Assembly: GCA_963605415.1 (NCBI GenBank)
Contig: CAVCUL010000009.1
Coordinates: 1-64,000, forward strand
Direction: 5' to 3'
DNA length: 64,000 bases
Origin: CAG-217 sp963605415
Lineage (GTDB): Bacteria; Bacillota; Clostridia; Oscillospirales; Acutalibacteraceae
Part shown: positions 25,932 through 33,249 of the stretch, one piece after another
How the letters are laid out: each line of letters starts with the position of its first letter
Position numbering within the stretch: position 1 is the stretch's first letter
Notes under the pieces: generated by a model
Database searches by the model: none
Seen by the model: the letters and a program-made list of their open reading frames with translations, nothing else
Told to the model about the DNA's origin: nothing
Position numbers and translations under genes: made by a program

Positions 25932-27212
25932 ATGAATGCACAAGCAATGACGGACAAAATCAAATCCGGTGAACTGGATGACGCTTTTTATCGGGTATAT
26001 GTTACTCGGTCAGAGGTGGAAAAGCAAAAGTGCCGCTACATCGACCTGCTGCAAACCTTTGCGGCGAGCTTTGGCGGTGACCGGGAGGTGCACCTGATGT
26101 CCGCCCCTGGGCGCACGGAAATTTGCGGCAACCATACGGATCATAATCACGGTAAGGTGCTGGCGGCGGCCATTAACCTGGACGCTATTGCCGTTGCCTC
26201 TAAAAATGATACCGGTGTGGTACAGGTTAAATCCGCCGGCCATCAGATGAATGTGGCGGATTTGTCGGACCTGACCCCCAATGCAAACGCTTTTGGGCAT
26301 TCCACATCTCTGGTGCGCGGCGTGTCTGCCCGGTTGAAGGATTTGGGCTATACCATCGGCGGCTTTGACGCAGTAACCACCAGCGATGTAAAAGGTGGCT
26401 CCGGATTGTCCTCTTCTGCGGCTTTTGAGGTGCTGCTGGGTACGATTACCTCGTACCTTTATAACGACGGCGGCATCGATCCTGTAACCATTGCCAAGGT
26501 GGCCCAGTACAGCGAAAATGTGTTCTTCGGCAAGCCCTGCGGTCTGCTGGATCAAATGGCCTCCTCCGTGGGCGCCTTTGTGACCATTGATTTTGAGAGC
26601 ACGCGGGAGCCGGTGATCCAAAAAGTGGATTTTGACTTTACGGCCTCCGGCCACAGCTTGTGTATTGTGGACACCGGCGGCAACCATGCGGATCTGACCG
26701 ATGATTATGCGGCCATTCGCAGTGAGATGGAGGCTGTGGCGCACGCCATGGGCAAGTCCGTGCTGCGCCAGGTGCCTTACGAAGCGTTCTTTGCTGCTCT
26801 GCCGGAGCTGCAAACCAAGGTCAGCGATCGCGCGCTGATCCGTGCGATTCATTTTTATAACGACAACCGTCGGGTGGAGGACGCAGTTTCCTGCCTGGAG
26901 CAGGGGAATTTTGACGGCTTTTTGGCAGATATTAACGCCTCCGGCCGCTCCTCCTTTATGTATAACCAAAATGTGTTTACCACCAAGAATCCTACGGATC
27001 AGCGGTTGAGCCTGGCCCTGGCCATCAGCGGTCAGGTATTAGGCGATCGGGGCGCTTACCGGGTGCACGGCGGCGGCTTTGCAGGGACCATTCAGGCATT
27101 TGTGCCGGATGATCTGCTGGAGCAGTACCGCCAGGTGCTGGAGAGCGTGTTCGGAGAGGGCACCTGCCATGTGCTGCAGGTGCGTCCGATTGGCGGCGCC
27201 TGCCTGGCTTGA
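25932..27212 (+). CDS. galK: Galactokinase
   Basis: GHMP-family kinase that phosphorylates galactose at C1 in the Leloir pathway. The 426 residues show the galactokinase signature PGRTEICGNHTDHNHGKV (about 57-74), the ATP-loop VKGGSGLSSSAAFEVLLG (about 154-171) and HGGGFAGTIQAFVP near the C-terminus. It has an N-terminal stretch of about 40 residues more than E. coli GalK. galT and galE are not in the window. It sits in a same-strand run after the VTT protein. Confidence 0.92.
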   Translation: MNAQAMTDKIKSGELDDAFYRVYVTRSEVEKQKCRYIDLLQTFAASFGGDREVHLMSAPGRTEICGNHTDHNHGKVLAAAINLDAIAVASKNDTGVVQVKSAGHQMNVADLSDLTPNANAFGHSTSLVRGVSARLKDLGYTIGGFDAVTTSDVKGGSGLSSSAAFEVLLGTITSYLYNDGGIDPVTIAKVAQYSENVFFGKPCGLLDQMASSVGAFVTIDFESTREPVIQKVDFDFTASGHSLCIVDTGGNHADLTDDYAAIRSEMEAVAHAMGKSVLRQVPYEAFFAALPELQTKVSDRALIRAIHFYNDNRRVEDAVSCLEQGNFDGFLADINASGRSSFMYNQNVFTTKNPTDQRLSLALAISGQVLGDRGAYRVHGGGFAGTIQAFVPDDLLEQYRQVLESVFGEGTCHVLQVRPIGGACLA

Positions 27213-27243
27213 CGGCGTACCGTGTGAAAGAGGAGAAAAACAG

Positions 27244-28200
27244 ATGAAGTATGTATTTATTGTGAACCCGGTGTCCGGCCATAAGGATAAGGAGGCGATC
27301 TTCAGTCGTATTCGCTCTGCTTTTCGGCTGATTGACGACGAGATGATTGTGGAAGAGACGGACCATGCCGGCCATGCACGGGAGATTGCTGCGGCTTATG
27401 CTGCAAAATACGGCGACCAATGCGTAATTGTCAGTTGCGGTGGCGATGGTACTGTGCACGAGATTGCCAACGGTCTGGCGCATACCCCAACGCCTATGAT
27501 GCTGCTGCCTCTGGGTACCGGTAACGATTTTGCCAAGAAAGTCTATGGCACTAAGAAGATCAATGTGGAGAATGTGATCAAATCCTTTGGCCTGTACTCC
27601 GGCAAGTTGAATTATACGGTGGAGCCGCTGGATCTGATCGACTATAACGGTGAAAAGTGTATCAATGTGATGAGTTACGGCCTGGACACCAAGGTGGAGA
27701 CCATCGGCCGCAAGATCGCCGGTAAAATTCCCGCACTGGGCCACCAGGCGTACAATATTGCCGTGGTGCCTGTGATGATGCAGCCTCTGCGCTACCACAT
27801 TAACGCTGAACTGGATTGCATTGATGAAGACGGCAAGCCTTATAAGATCCATCGGGAGAATATGGAGTACGCTCTGTTTGCCATCTGCAATGCCAGCTAT
27901 TACGGTGGTGGCTTTTGTCCGGCACCCAATAGCAAGTTGGACGATGGCCTGCTGGACTTTACTTATGTGGATCCGCTGAGCTTGGCCAAGGCGGTGCCTA
28001 TTGTGCCTCGCTACAGCGCCGGTACAGCCACTGCGTACGCACCGGATGTGGTGCACTCCGGTTACACCGTTGGCGGCCGTTTCTGGTCTGTGGACGATCG
28101 GCCGCTTTTGGGCAACTGCGACGGCGAAAACTTTGATTATACGGAAGTGCGTTTTCAAGTGGAGAAGCACGCGATGCGTATTTGTCGCATTAAGGAATAA
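27244..28200 (+). CDS. Diacylglycerol/lipid kinase family protein
   Basis: A 318-residue DAGK catalytic-domain protein (YegS/BmrU/DgkB-like). The N-terminus has FIVNPVSGHKD, the nucleotide loop CGGDGTVHEIANGL (about 62-75) and LPLGTGNDFAKK (about 87-98). The family phosphorylates diacylglycerol or related lipids; DgkB of Bacillus recycles diacylglycerol from lipoteichoic acid synthesis, but the substrate here is not proven. The ATG at 27244 has an AGGAG site; frames opening earlier run inside galK and are rejected. Confidence 0.88.
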   Translation: MKYVFIVNPVSGHKDKEAIFSRIRSAFRLIDDEMIVEETDHAGHAREIAAAYAAKYGDQCVIVSCGGDGTVHEIANGLAHTPTPMMLLPLGTGNDFAKKVYGTKKINVENVIKSFGLYSGKLNYTVEPLDLIDYNGEKCINVMSYGLDTKVETIGRKIAGKIPALGHQAYNIAVVPVMMQPLRYHINAELDCIDEDGKPYKIHRENMEYALFAICNASYYGGGFCPAPNSKLDDGLLDFTYVDPLSLAKAVPIVPRYSAGTATAYAPDVVHSGYTVGGRFWSVDDRPLLGNCDGENFDYTEVRFQVEKHAMRICRIKE

Positions 28201-28211
28201 CAAAAAAAGAA

Positions 28212-28236
28212 CAGCCGCTGCATAACGCAGCGGCTG
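28212..28236. terminator. Bidirectional terminator between the lipid kinase gene and the 44-aa gene
   Basis: Perfect 10-bp stem (cagccgctgc / gcagcggctg) with a 5-nt loop. T-rich sequence follows on both strands: CTTTTGTATGTTT on plus and TTCTTTTTTTG on minus. Confidence 0.9.
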
Positions 28237-28269
28237 CTTTTGTATGTTTATGTATTTGCTCTCGTTCTC

Positions 28270-28404
28270 TTAGCGCAGCACGGCAAAGCCCAGGTCGATA
28301 ACGCCGCCTAAGACGCGGCTGGTGCGGTGCATGCCCAAAGTCTCGGTGATCCACAGGATCACCAGCGCCACCAAGATGGCTATAATCAAGGTTTGTTCCG
28401 TCAT
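28270..28404 (-). CDS. Small single-span membrane protein (44 aa)
   Basis: An ATG at 28404 with an AAAAGGAGGCGG ribosome site opens a 44-residue frame. The N-terminal half is one hydrophobic helix (TLIIAILVALVILWI, about 5-19), followed by a short amphipathic tail (TSRVLGGVIDLGFAVLR). It has its own near-perfect promoter at 28432-28459 and ends before a strong bidirectional terminator, so it is a complete monocistronic gene. It lies divergent from oadG-oadB. No family is recognised; a small regulatory or toxin-like peptide are possibilities without direct support. Confidence 0.72.
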   Translation of the reverse strand: MTEQTLIIAILVALVILWITETLGMHRTSRVLGGVIDLGFAVLR

Positions 28405-28431
28405 AAGTCCGCCTCCTTTTGATACACTATC

Positions 28432-28459
28432 ATTATATACGATCTTAAAAATAAATCAA
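28432..28459 (-). promoter_or_regulatory. Sigma-A type promoter of the 44-aa gene
   Basis: Minus strand TTGATT (28454-28459), 16-bp spacer, TATAAT (28432-28437); the start codon is 28 bp downstream of the -10. Confidence 0.75.
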
Positions 28460-28527
28460 GACTTTCCGGCGGATTTTATACAGTTTGACGAAGTTTTGCG
28501 ATTTTTTTCTTTCTGCTGCAAAAAACA

Positions 28528-28556
28528 TTGCTTTTGCGCCGCTTTTGATTTATAAT
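28528..28556 (+). promoter_or_regulatory. Sigma-A type promoter of oadG-oadB
   Basis: TTGCTT (28528-28533), 17-bp spacer, TATAAT (28551-28556), 38 bp before the start of the gamma/delta-subunit gene, which has a GGAGG site. Confidence 0.75.
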
Positions 28557-28594
28557 ATCTTTAATTTGGAATATTGTAACTGGAGGTTAATCAG

Positions 28595-29041
28595 ATGAAC
28601 CCGTTATCTTCAATTCTGCTGGCGGCTACCGGTATTACGCCGGACCGTAGTGCTACCTTTACCAGCACGGTGGTGATCGCCGGCATTGTGATCGTTCTGG
28701 GTATTTTGGTGCTGCTGATCTTTGTGTTTAAGGCATTCGGCGCCATTGTGCACGGGGCAGAGTCCCGCAGTAAGAAGAAAAAGTTAAAGGCTATGGAGAA
28801 CCAGGTGACCGTGGCTTCCGCACCCGCTGCACCGGCTGCCAAGGCGGCGCCTGCCGCACCTGCCCCGGTGGTGGAGAGCGGGATTCCCGGCGAGGTGGTG
28901 GCTGTGATTGCAGCGGCCGTTGCGGCCAGTGAAGGCCCCGGCGCTGTGGTACAGAGCGTGCGCCGTGTGCGTCCCAATCCGGTGGGCGTGCGCAATCCCT
29001 GGGCGGCTGCCGCTGTGGCAGAGAACACACGCCCGTTTTAA
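28595..29041 (+). CDS. oadG: Sodium-pumping decarboxylase gamma/delta subunit (OadG family)
   Basis: Small membrane subunit that ties the carboxyltransferase and biotin carrier to the sodium-pumping beta subunit. The 148 residues have one membrane helix (about 24-48), a basic stretch (SRSKKKKLKAMEN), an Ala/Pro linker (about 69-90), and the typical C-terminal part (GEVVAVIAAAVAA, then SVRRVRPNPVG and NPWAAAAVAENTR). Decarboxylase alpha and biotin-carrier genes are not next to it. It precedes oadB by 13 bp. Confidence 0.85.
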   Translation: MNPLSSILLAATGITPDRSATFTSTVVIAGIVIVLGILVLLIFVFKAFGAIVHGAESRSKKKKLKAMENQVTVASAPAAPAAKAAPAAPAPVVESGIPGEVVAVIAAAVAASEGPGAVVQSVRRVRPNPVGVRNPWAAAAVAENTRPF

Positions 29042-29054
29042 CGGAGGTATATGA

Positions 29055-30275
29055 ATGAGTGAGATTTTAAGAGGGGTTTGGGAGGTCATTGTACAGATCT
29101 TCGTCAACTCCGGTTACGCCTATTTCTTTACAGCGGAGGGCGGCTTTAAGAACGCCATTATGCTGGTGGTCGCTTTTGTTTTCCTGTATTTGGGTATCAA
29201 GAAGGGCTTTGAGCCGCTGCTGATGATCCCCATCGCCTTTGGTATGCTGCTGGCCAATATTCCCGGCGCCAACCTGGCGGTGCATTACTCCAGTATTCAC
29301 GAGTTTATCGACCTGATGGCCGGCCGATTGACGGACGCTTCCGGCACCGTGCTCAGTCCCGGATTGCTGGACTTTCTGTATTTCGGCGTAAAGGCGGGTA
29401 TTTATCCCCCCCTGATCTTTATGGGTATTGGTGCGATGACGGATTTTGCGCCGCTGATCGCCAACCCCACCAGCTTTATTTTGGGCGCTGCTGCCCAGCT
29501 GGGTATTTTCTTTACCTATGTTGGTGCCATTTTGCTGGGCTTTACTCCGGAGCAGGCCGGTTCCATCGGTATCATCGGCGGTGCGGACGGCCCCACGGCG
29601 ATTTTCGTTACTTCTCAGTTGGCACCGGAGCTTTTGGGTACTATTGCCGTTGCGGCGTACTCGTACATGGCTCTTGTACCCATCATTCAACCGCCGATTA
29701 TGCGCGCGCTGACCACCAAGAAAGAGCGCAGCGTGGTGATGGGCAATCTGCGTCCTGTTTCTAAGTTGGAGAAGATTTTGTTCCCCATTTTGGTTACGGT
29801 GATCGTGTCTTTGTTGCTGCCGGATGCCGCTTCCCTGGTGGGTATGCTGATGTTCGGTAACCTGCTGAAAGAGAGCGGCCAAACGGAGCGTATCGCCAAG
29901 GCTGCCCAGAACGAGTTGATGAATATTATTACCATTCTGCTGGGTCTGTCTGTGGGCGCAACCACTTCTGCGGACAAGTTCCTGAACTGGAATACCTTGA
30001 AGATTGTGCTGCTGGGACTGATTGCCTTCTCTGTGGGTACTGCAGGCGGCGTGCTCTTCGGTAAGCTGATGTACATCTTTACCAAGGGCAAGGTCAATCC
30101 GCTGATCGGCTCTGCCGGCGTTTCTGCTGTTCCCATGGCTGCCCGTGTAAGCCAAAAGGTGGGTCAGAAGGAGAACCCCTCCAACTTCCTGCTGATGCAT
30201 GCCATGGGCCCCAATGTGTCCGGCGTAATCGGTTCTGCCGTTGCGGCAGGTATTTTGCTGACCTTGCTGAAGTAA
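29055..30275 (+). CDS. oadB: Sodium-pumping decarboxylase beta subunit (OadB/MmdB/GcdB)
   Basis: Polytopic membrane subunit that decarboxylates carboxybiotin and exports Na+. The 406 residues carry many membrane spans and the family signature IGIIGGADGPTAIFVTSQLA (about 173-192), plus GVSAVPMAARVSQKVG and NFLLMHAMGPNVSGVIGSA near the C-terminus. Whether the full enzyme uses oxaloacetate, methylmalonyl-CoA or glutaconyl-CoA depends on the alpha subunit, which is encoded elsewhere. Followed by a good terminator. Confidence 0.94.
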   Translation: MSEILRGVWEVIVQIFVNSGYAYFFTAEGGFKNAIMLVVAFVFLYLGIKKGFEPLLMIPIAFGMLLANIPGANLAVHYSSIHEFIDLMAGRLTDASGTVLSPGLLDFLYFGVKAGIYPPLIFMGIGAMTDFAPLIANPTSFILGAAAQLGIFFTYVGAILLGFTPEQAGSIGIIGGADGPTAIFVTSQLAPELLGTIAVAAYSYMALVPIIQPPIMRALTTKKERSVVMGNLRPVSKLEKILFPILVTVIVSLLLPDAASLVGMLMFGNLLKESGQTERIAKAAQNELMNIITILLGLSVGATTSADKFLNWNTLKIVLLGLIAFSVGTAGGVLFGKLMYIFTKGKVNPLIGSAGVSAVPMAARVSQKVGQKENPSNFLLMHAMGPNVSGVIGSAVAAGILLTLLK

Positions 30276-30299
30276 TCGGATTGTAATTTTCGGGTGATG

Positions 30300-30326
30300 A
30301 ATCCGGCAGGTACTTCCTGCCGGATT
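30300..30326 (+). terminator. Intrinsic terminator after oadB
   Basis: Perfect 11-bp stem (aatccggcagg / cctgccggatt) with a 5-nt loop, followed by TTGCACCCTTTTTG. Confidence 0.75.
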
Positions 30327-30371
30327 TTGCACCCTTTTTGTTTGTGATTTTTTAGATACGGAGGAATATCC

Positions 30372-32570
30372 ATGGCACTTAACCAAATGCAGCAGCAGGC
30401 GGTGCAGCACACCGAGGGACCCTTGCTGATCCTGGCCGGGGCCGGCAGCGGCAAGACCACTGTGCTGGTCAACCGGGTGCAGCATATTATTGCCGACGGC
30501 TACGCCCTGCCCTGGCAGGTGCTGGCCATTACCTTTACCAATAAGGCAGCAGGGGAGATCCGCCAGCGACTGGCAGACGCCATCGGCCCGGAGGCGGAGT
30601 CCATTTGGGCCCATACTTTCCACTCCTGCTGTGCGCGCATTTTGCGCCGGTTTGGGGAGCGTCTGGGCTATACCAACCACTTTACAATTTATGACACGGA
30701 CGACAGCAAGCGGGTGATGAAGCAGTGCCAGCGCCAGCTGGGCATTGACGACAAATTCCTGAACCACCGGGCCATTTTGTCGGAGATCAGCAACGCCAAG
30801 GACGCTTTGATCGGTCCCCAGGAGTACCGGGCCACCGTGGGCGCGGACTTCCGCAAGGGCAAGATCGCCGAGTGCTATGCCCTCTATCAAAAGGAGCTGC
30901 TGGCGGCGGACGCCATGGACTTTGACGATATGATCTACAACACCGTGCAGCTGCTGCGGGAGAATGACGATGTGCTGGAGCTGTACCAAAACCAGTTCCG
31001 CTATGTGATGGTAGACGAGTACCAGGACACCAACCACGCCCAGTATGTGCTCACCTCGCTGCTGGCGGACAAGTTTAAGAATATTTGTGTGGTGGGTGAT
31101 GATGACCAGTCCATTTACCGCTTTCGCGGCGCCACCATTGAGAATATTTTGTCCTTTGAGCAGCATTATAAGAACGCCACGGTGATCCGCCTGGAGCAGA
31201 ACTACCGCTCCACCCAGAATATTTTGGACGGCGCCAACGCAGTGATCGCCAATAACAAAAATCGAAAGGGCAAGCGTCTGTGGACGGACGCGGGCGCCGG
31301 CAGCAAGATCATTCTGAACACCACCCAAAACGAGGCGGACGAGTCTGCCTTTATCGTGGAGGAAATTCTAAAGAATGTAAAGGCCGGGCGCAAAATGAGC
31401 GACCACGCGGTGCTGTACCGGATGAACGCTCAGTCCCGGAATATCGAAATTGCCCTGACCAAAAGCGGCGTGCCTCACAAGGTCATTGGCGGCAACCGCT
31501 TCTTTGATCGCAAGGAAATCAAGGATATGACCGCCTACTTTGCGCTGATTAACAACCCGGCGGACACGGTGCGCTTGCAGCGCATTATCAATGTGCCCAA
31601 GCGGGGGATCGGCGCCACTATGGTCAGCCATATTACGGAGATCGCCACCGGGCTGGGGATCTCTGCCTTTGAGGTGTGCCAGCGGGCGGACGAGTTCCAA
31701 AAAACCGCTCGCAGCGCCCAAAAACTCAAGGATTTTGCCGCCCAGATTACATACTTCCAGCGCTGCCTGGAGGACGGTATGCTCCTGAGCGATCTGCTCC
31801 AGGAGATTTTGGAAAAGACCAAGTACACCGACTATCTCCAGGAGGACGACCCGGAGAAGTACGAGGATCGGCTGAACAATATCAAGGAGCTTTCCTCCAT
31901 GTTCATTAAGTACCAGGAGGAGAACGAGGACTTTGAGCTGTCCGACTTTTTGGAGGATGTGGCGCTGGTGTCCGATATTGACTCCTACAACGACGATGAG
32001 GACTCTGTGGTGCTGATGACTCTGCACTCCGCCAAGGGCCTGGAATTCCCGGTGGTGTTTATCCCCGGTATGGAGGAGGGTATCTTCCCCGGCAGCCAGG
32101 CGATGTACAGCGAGGAGGAGCTGGAGGAGGAGCGCCGCCTGGCCTATGTGGGCATTACCCGAGCGCGGGAAAAGCTCTATTTGGTCAACGCCCGCCAGCG
32201 TATGCTTTACGGCACCACCAACCGGAATATGCCCTCCCGCTTTTTGCGCGAGATCCCGGAGCAGGTGACGGAAGATGTGACCGTTCAGTCCTTCCGCAAC
32301 CATGCGGGCTTTACCGGCGCCAAGGTGGGGCAGCAGACCCAAAAGAGCAGCTACGCCCACAAGTTCGGCGGCGCCAAGACCGCCAAGGCTGCCCCGGCAG
32401 CCACCGGTGTGACCTATGCTGTGGGCGATACGGTGCGCCACAAGACCTTTGGCACCGGCGTGGTATTGTCCACCCAGCCTATGGGCAACGATACCCTTTT
32501 AGAGGTGGCCTTTGACCGTGCGGGCACCAAGAAGTTGATGGCCAATTTCGCCCGGATGGAGAAGGTGTAA
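30372..32570 (+). CDS. pcrA: ATP-dependent DNA helicase PcrA (UvrD family)
   Basis: 3'-5' superfamily 1 helicase for DNA repair and for clearing replication and transcription conflicts. The 732 residues carry Walker A GAGSGKTTVLVNR (about 23-35), DEYQDTNHAQ (about 215-225), QNYRSTQNIL, TLHSAKGLEFPVVFIPG and LAYVGITRARE. The C-terminal GDTVRHKTFGTGVVL segment (about 680-694) is the Tudor-like PcrA tail that contacts RNA polymerase in Bacillus. Starts after a GGAGG site. A hairpin-rich repeat follows it. Confidence 0.96.
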   Translation: MALNQMQQQAVQHTEGPLLILAGAGSGKTTVLVNRVQHIIADGYALPWQVLAITFTNKAAGEIRQRLADAIGPEAESIWAHTFHSCCARILRRFGERLGYTNHFTIYDTDDSKRVMKQCQRQLGIDDKFLNHRAILSEISNAKDALIGPQEYRATVGADFRKGKIAECYALYQKELLAADAMDFDDMIYNTVQLLRENDDVLELYQNQFRYVMVDEYQDTNHAQYVLTSLLADKFKNICVVGDDDQSIYRFRGATIENILSFEQHYKNATVIRLEQNYRSTQNILDGANAVIANNKNRKGKRLWTDAGAGSKIILNTTQNEADESAFIVEEILKNVKAGRKMSDHAVLYRMNAQSRNIEIALTKSGVPHKVIGGNRFFDRKEIKDMTAYFALINNPADTVRLQRIINVPKRGIGATMVSHITEIATGLGISAFEVCQRADEFQKTARSAQKLKDFAAQITYFQRCLEDGMLLSDLLQEILEKTKYTDYLQEDDPEKYEDRLNNIKELSSMFIKYQEENEDFELSDFLEDVALVSDIDSYNDDEDSVVLMTLHSAKGLEFPVVFIPGMEEGIFPGSQAMYSEEELEEERRLAYVGITRAREKLYLVNARQRMLYGTTNRNMPSRFLREIPEQVTEDVTVQSFRNHAGFTGAKVGQQTQKSSYAHKFGGAKTAKAAPAATGVTYAVGDTVRHKTFGTGVVLSTQPMGNDTLLEVAFDRAGTKKLMANFARMEKV

Positions 32571-32589
32571 AGGCATTTGACACGAAAAA

Positions 32590-32790
32590 ATGTCACAATC
32601 CCTCCGTCTGCTCGTAAACGCGCAGCCACCACCTAACCGGTGCCCGTCCCCTCTGTCGCTGCGCGACATCTCCCCGCACTGCGGGGAGTCACCCTTTACA
32701 AGGGAGGCAAAGCGGTTGCAAAAACCACGCCCCCCTTGCAAAGGGGGGAAGAGCGGCGTAGCCGCAGGGGGGATTGCGCCAGAGGCGAAA
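32590..32790. repeat. Interspersed hairpin-array repeat (MITE-like)
   Basis: A GC-rich stretch built of consecutive short hairpins, each with a 3-nt loop: 32670-32688 (CTCCCCGC/GCGGGGAG), 32692-32704 (CCCTT/AAGGG), 32730-32748 (CCCCCCTT/AAGGGGGG) and 32753-32765 (GCGGC/GCCGC). The wording (tgtcgctgcgcgacatctcc; gcaaaggggggaagagcggc) resembles a non-coding repeat I have met in many Oscillospirales and Lachnospirales genomes. Only one copy is visible here, so repetition is inferred. Short open frames across it are not genes. Confidence 0.6.
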
Positions 32791-32804
32791 CAAAATACGC
32801 GAAT

Positions 32805-32831
32805 AATACCACTCTTTTACAGGGTGGTATT
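32805..32831 (+). terminator. Intrinsic terminator-like hairpin upstream of padR
   Basis: 8-bp stem (aataccac / gtggtatt) with an 11-nt loop followed by TTTTTGTTG. It would stop read-through from pcrA before the padR promoter, which starts 6 bp later. Confidence 0.65.
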
Positions 32832-32836
32832 TTTTG

Positions 32837-32865
32837 TTGACAAACGCGATACCTTGTGTTACGAT
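32837..32865 (+). promoter_or_regulatory. Sigma-A type promoter of padR with overlapping dyads
   Basis: TTGACA (32837-32842), 17-bp spacer, TACGAT (32860-32865). The -10 lies inside GTTAC-GAT-GTAAC (32858-32870), and ATACCTTG (32849-32856) is mirrored by CAAGGTAT (32892-32899). Such dyads over a PadR promoter suggest autorepression. Confidence 0.7.
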
Positions 32866-32913
32866 GTAACCGTAAGAGATACATTGCATTCCAAGGTATA
32901 GCAGGAGGTGCGT

Positions 32914-33240
32914 ATGCGTTACAGTAAAGAACTGCTTAAGGGCGGCACGCCGCTGCTGGTGATGAGCGTGCTGGACGGCAAGGATCTGTACGGCTATCGG
33001 ATCATTCGGGAGTTGGAGATCCGCAGCGAAAATGTGTTCCAAATGAGCGAGGGGACCCTGTATCCCATTCTCCACGCGCTGGAGCAGGAGGGCTGCCTAA
33101 AGAGCGATTGGCGCACGGTGGACGGCCGCCGCCGGAAGTATTATCACTTGACGGACAAAGGCCGCCGCCAATTTGCCCGGAAGAAAGCGGAGTTCCTGTC
33201 CTATACCCGGGATATGACCCGGGTGCTGGAGTTTGCGTAG
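32914..33240 (+). CDS. PadR family transcriptional regulator
   Basis: A 108-residue winged-helix repressor of the PadR type. The signature MSEGTLYPILHALEQEGCL (about 45-63) is the recognition-helix region, followed by the wing (WRTVDGRRRKYYHLTDKGRR) and a short C-terminal helix for dimerisation. The ATG at 32914 is preferred over the GTG at 32908 because the latter is part of the AGGAGGTG ribosome site. It is followed 9 bp later by a membrane protein gene that it probably controls together with itself. Confidence 0.92.
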   Translation: MRYSKELLKGGTPLLVMSVLDGKDLYGYRIIRELEIRSENVFQMSEGTLYPILHALEQEGCLKSDWRTVDGRRRKYYHLTDKGRRQFARKKAEFLSYTRDMTRVLEFA

Positions 33241-33249
33241 AGGTGGGGT

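Noticed and set aside
29067..31328. A 753-codon minus-strand frame across oadB and pcrA
   Set aside because: It spans two clearly recognised plus-strand genes and a terminator, and its product resembles no protein.
32590..32900. Short proteins encoded across the hairpin repeat
   Set aside because: All six frames give Arg/Pro/Cys-rich products from palindromic DNA, without ribosome sites.
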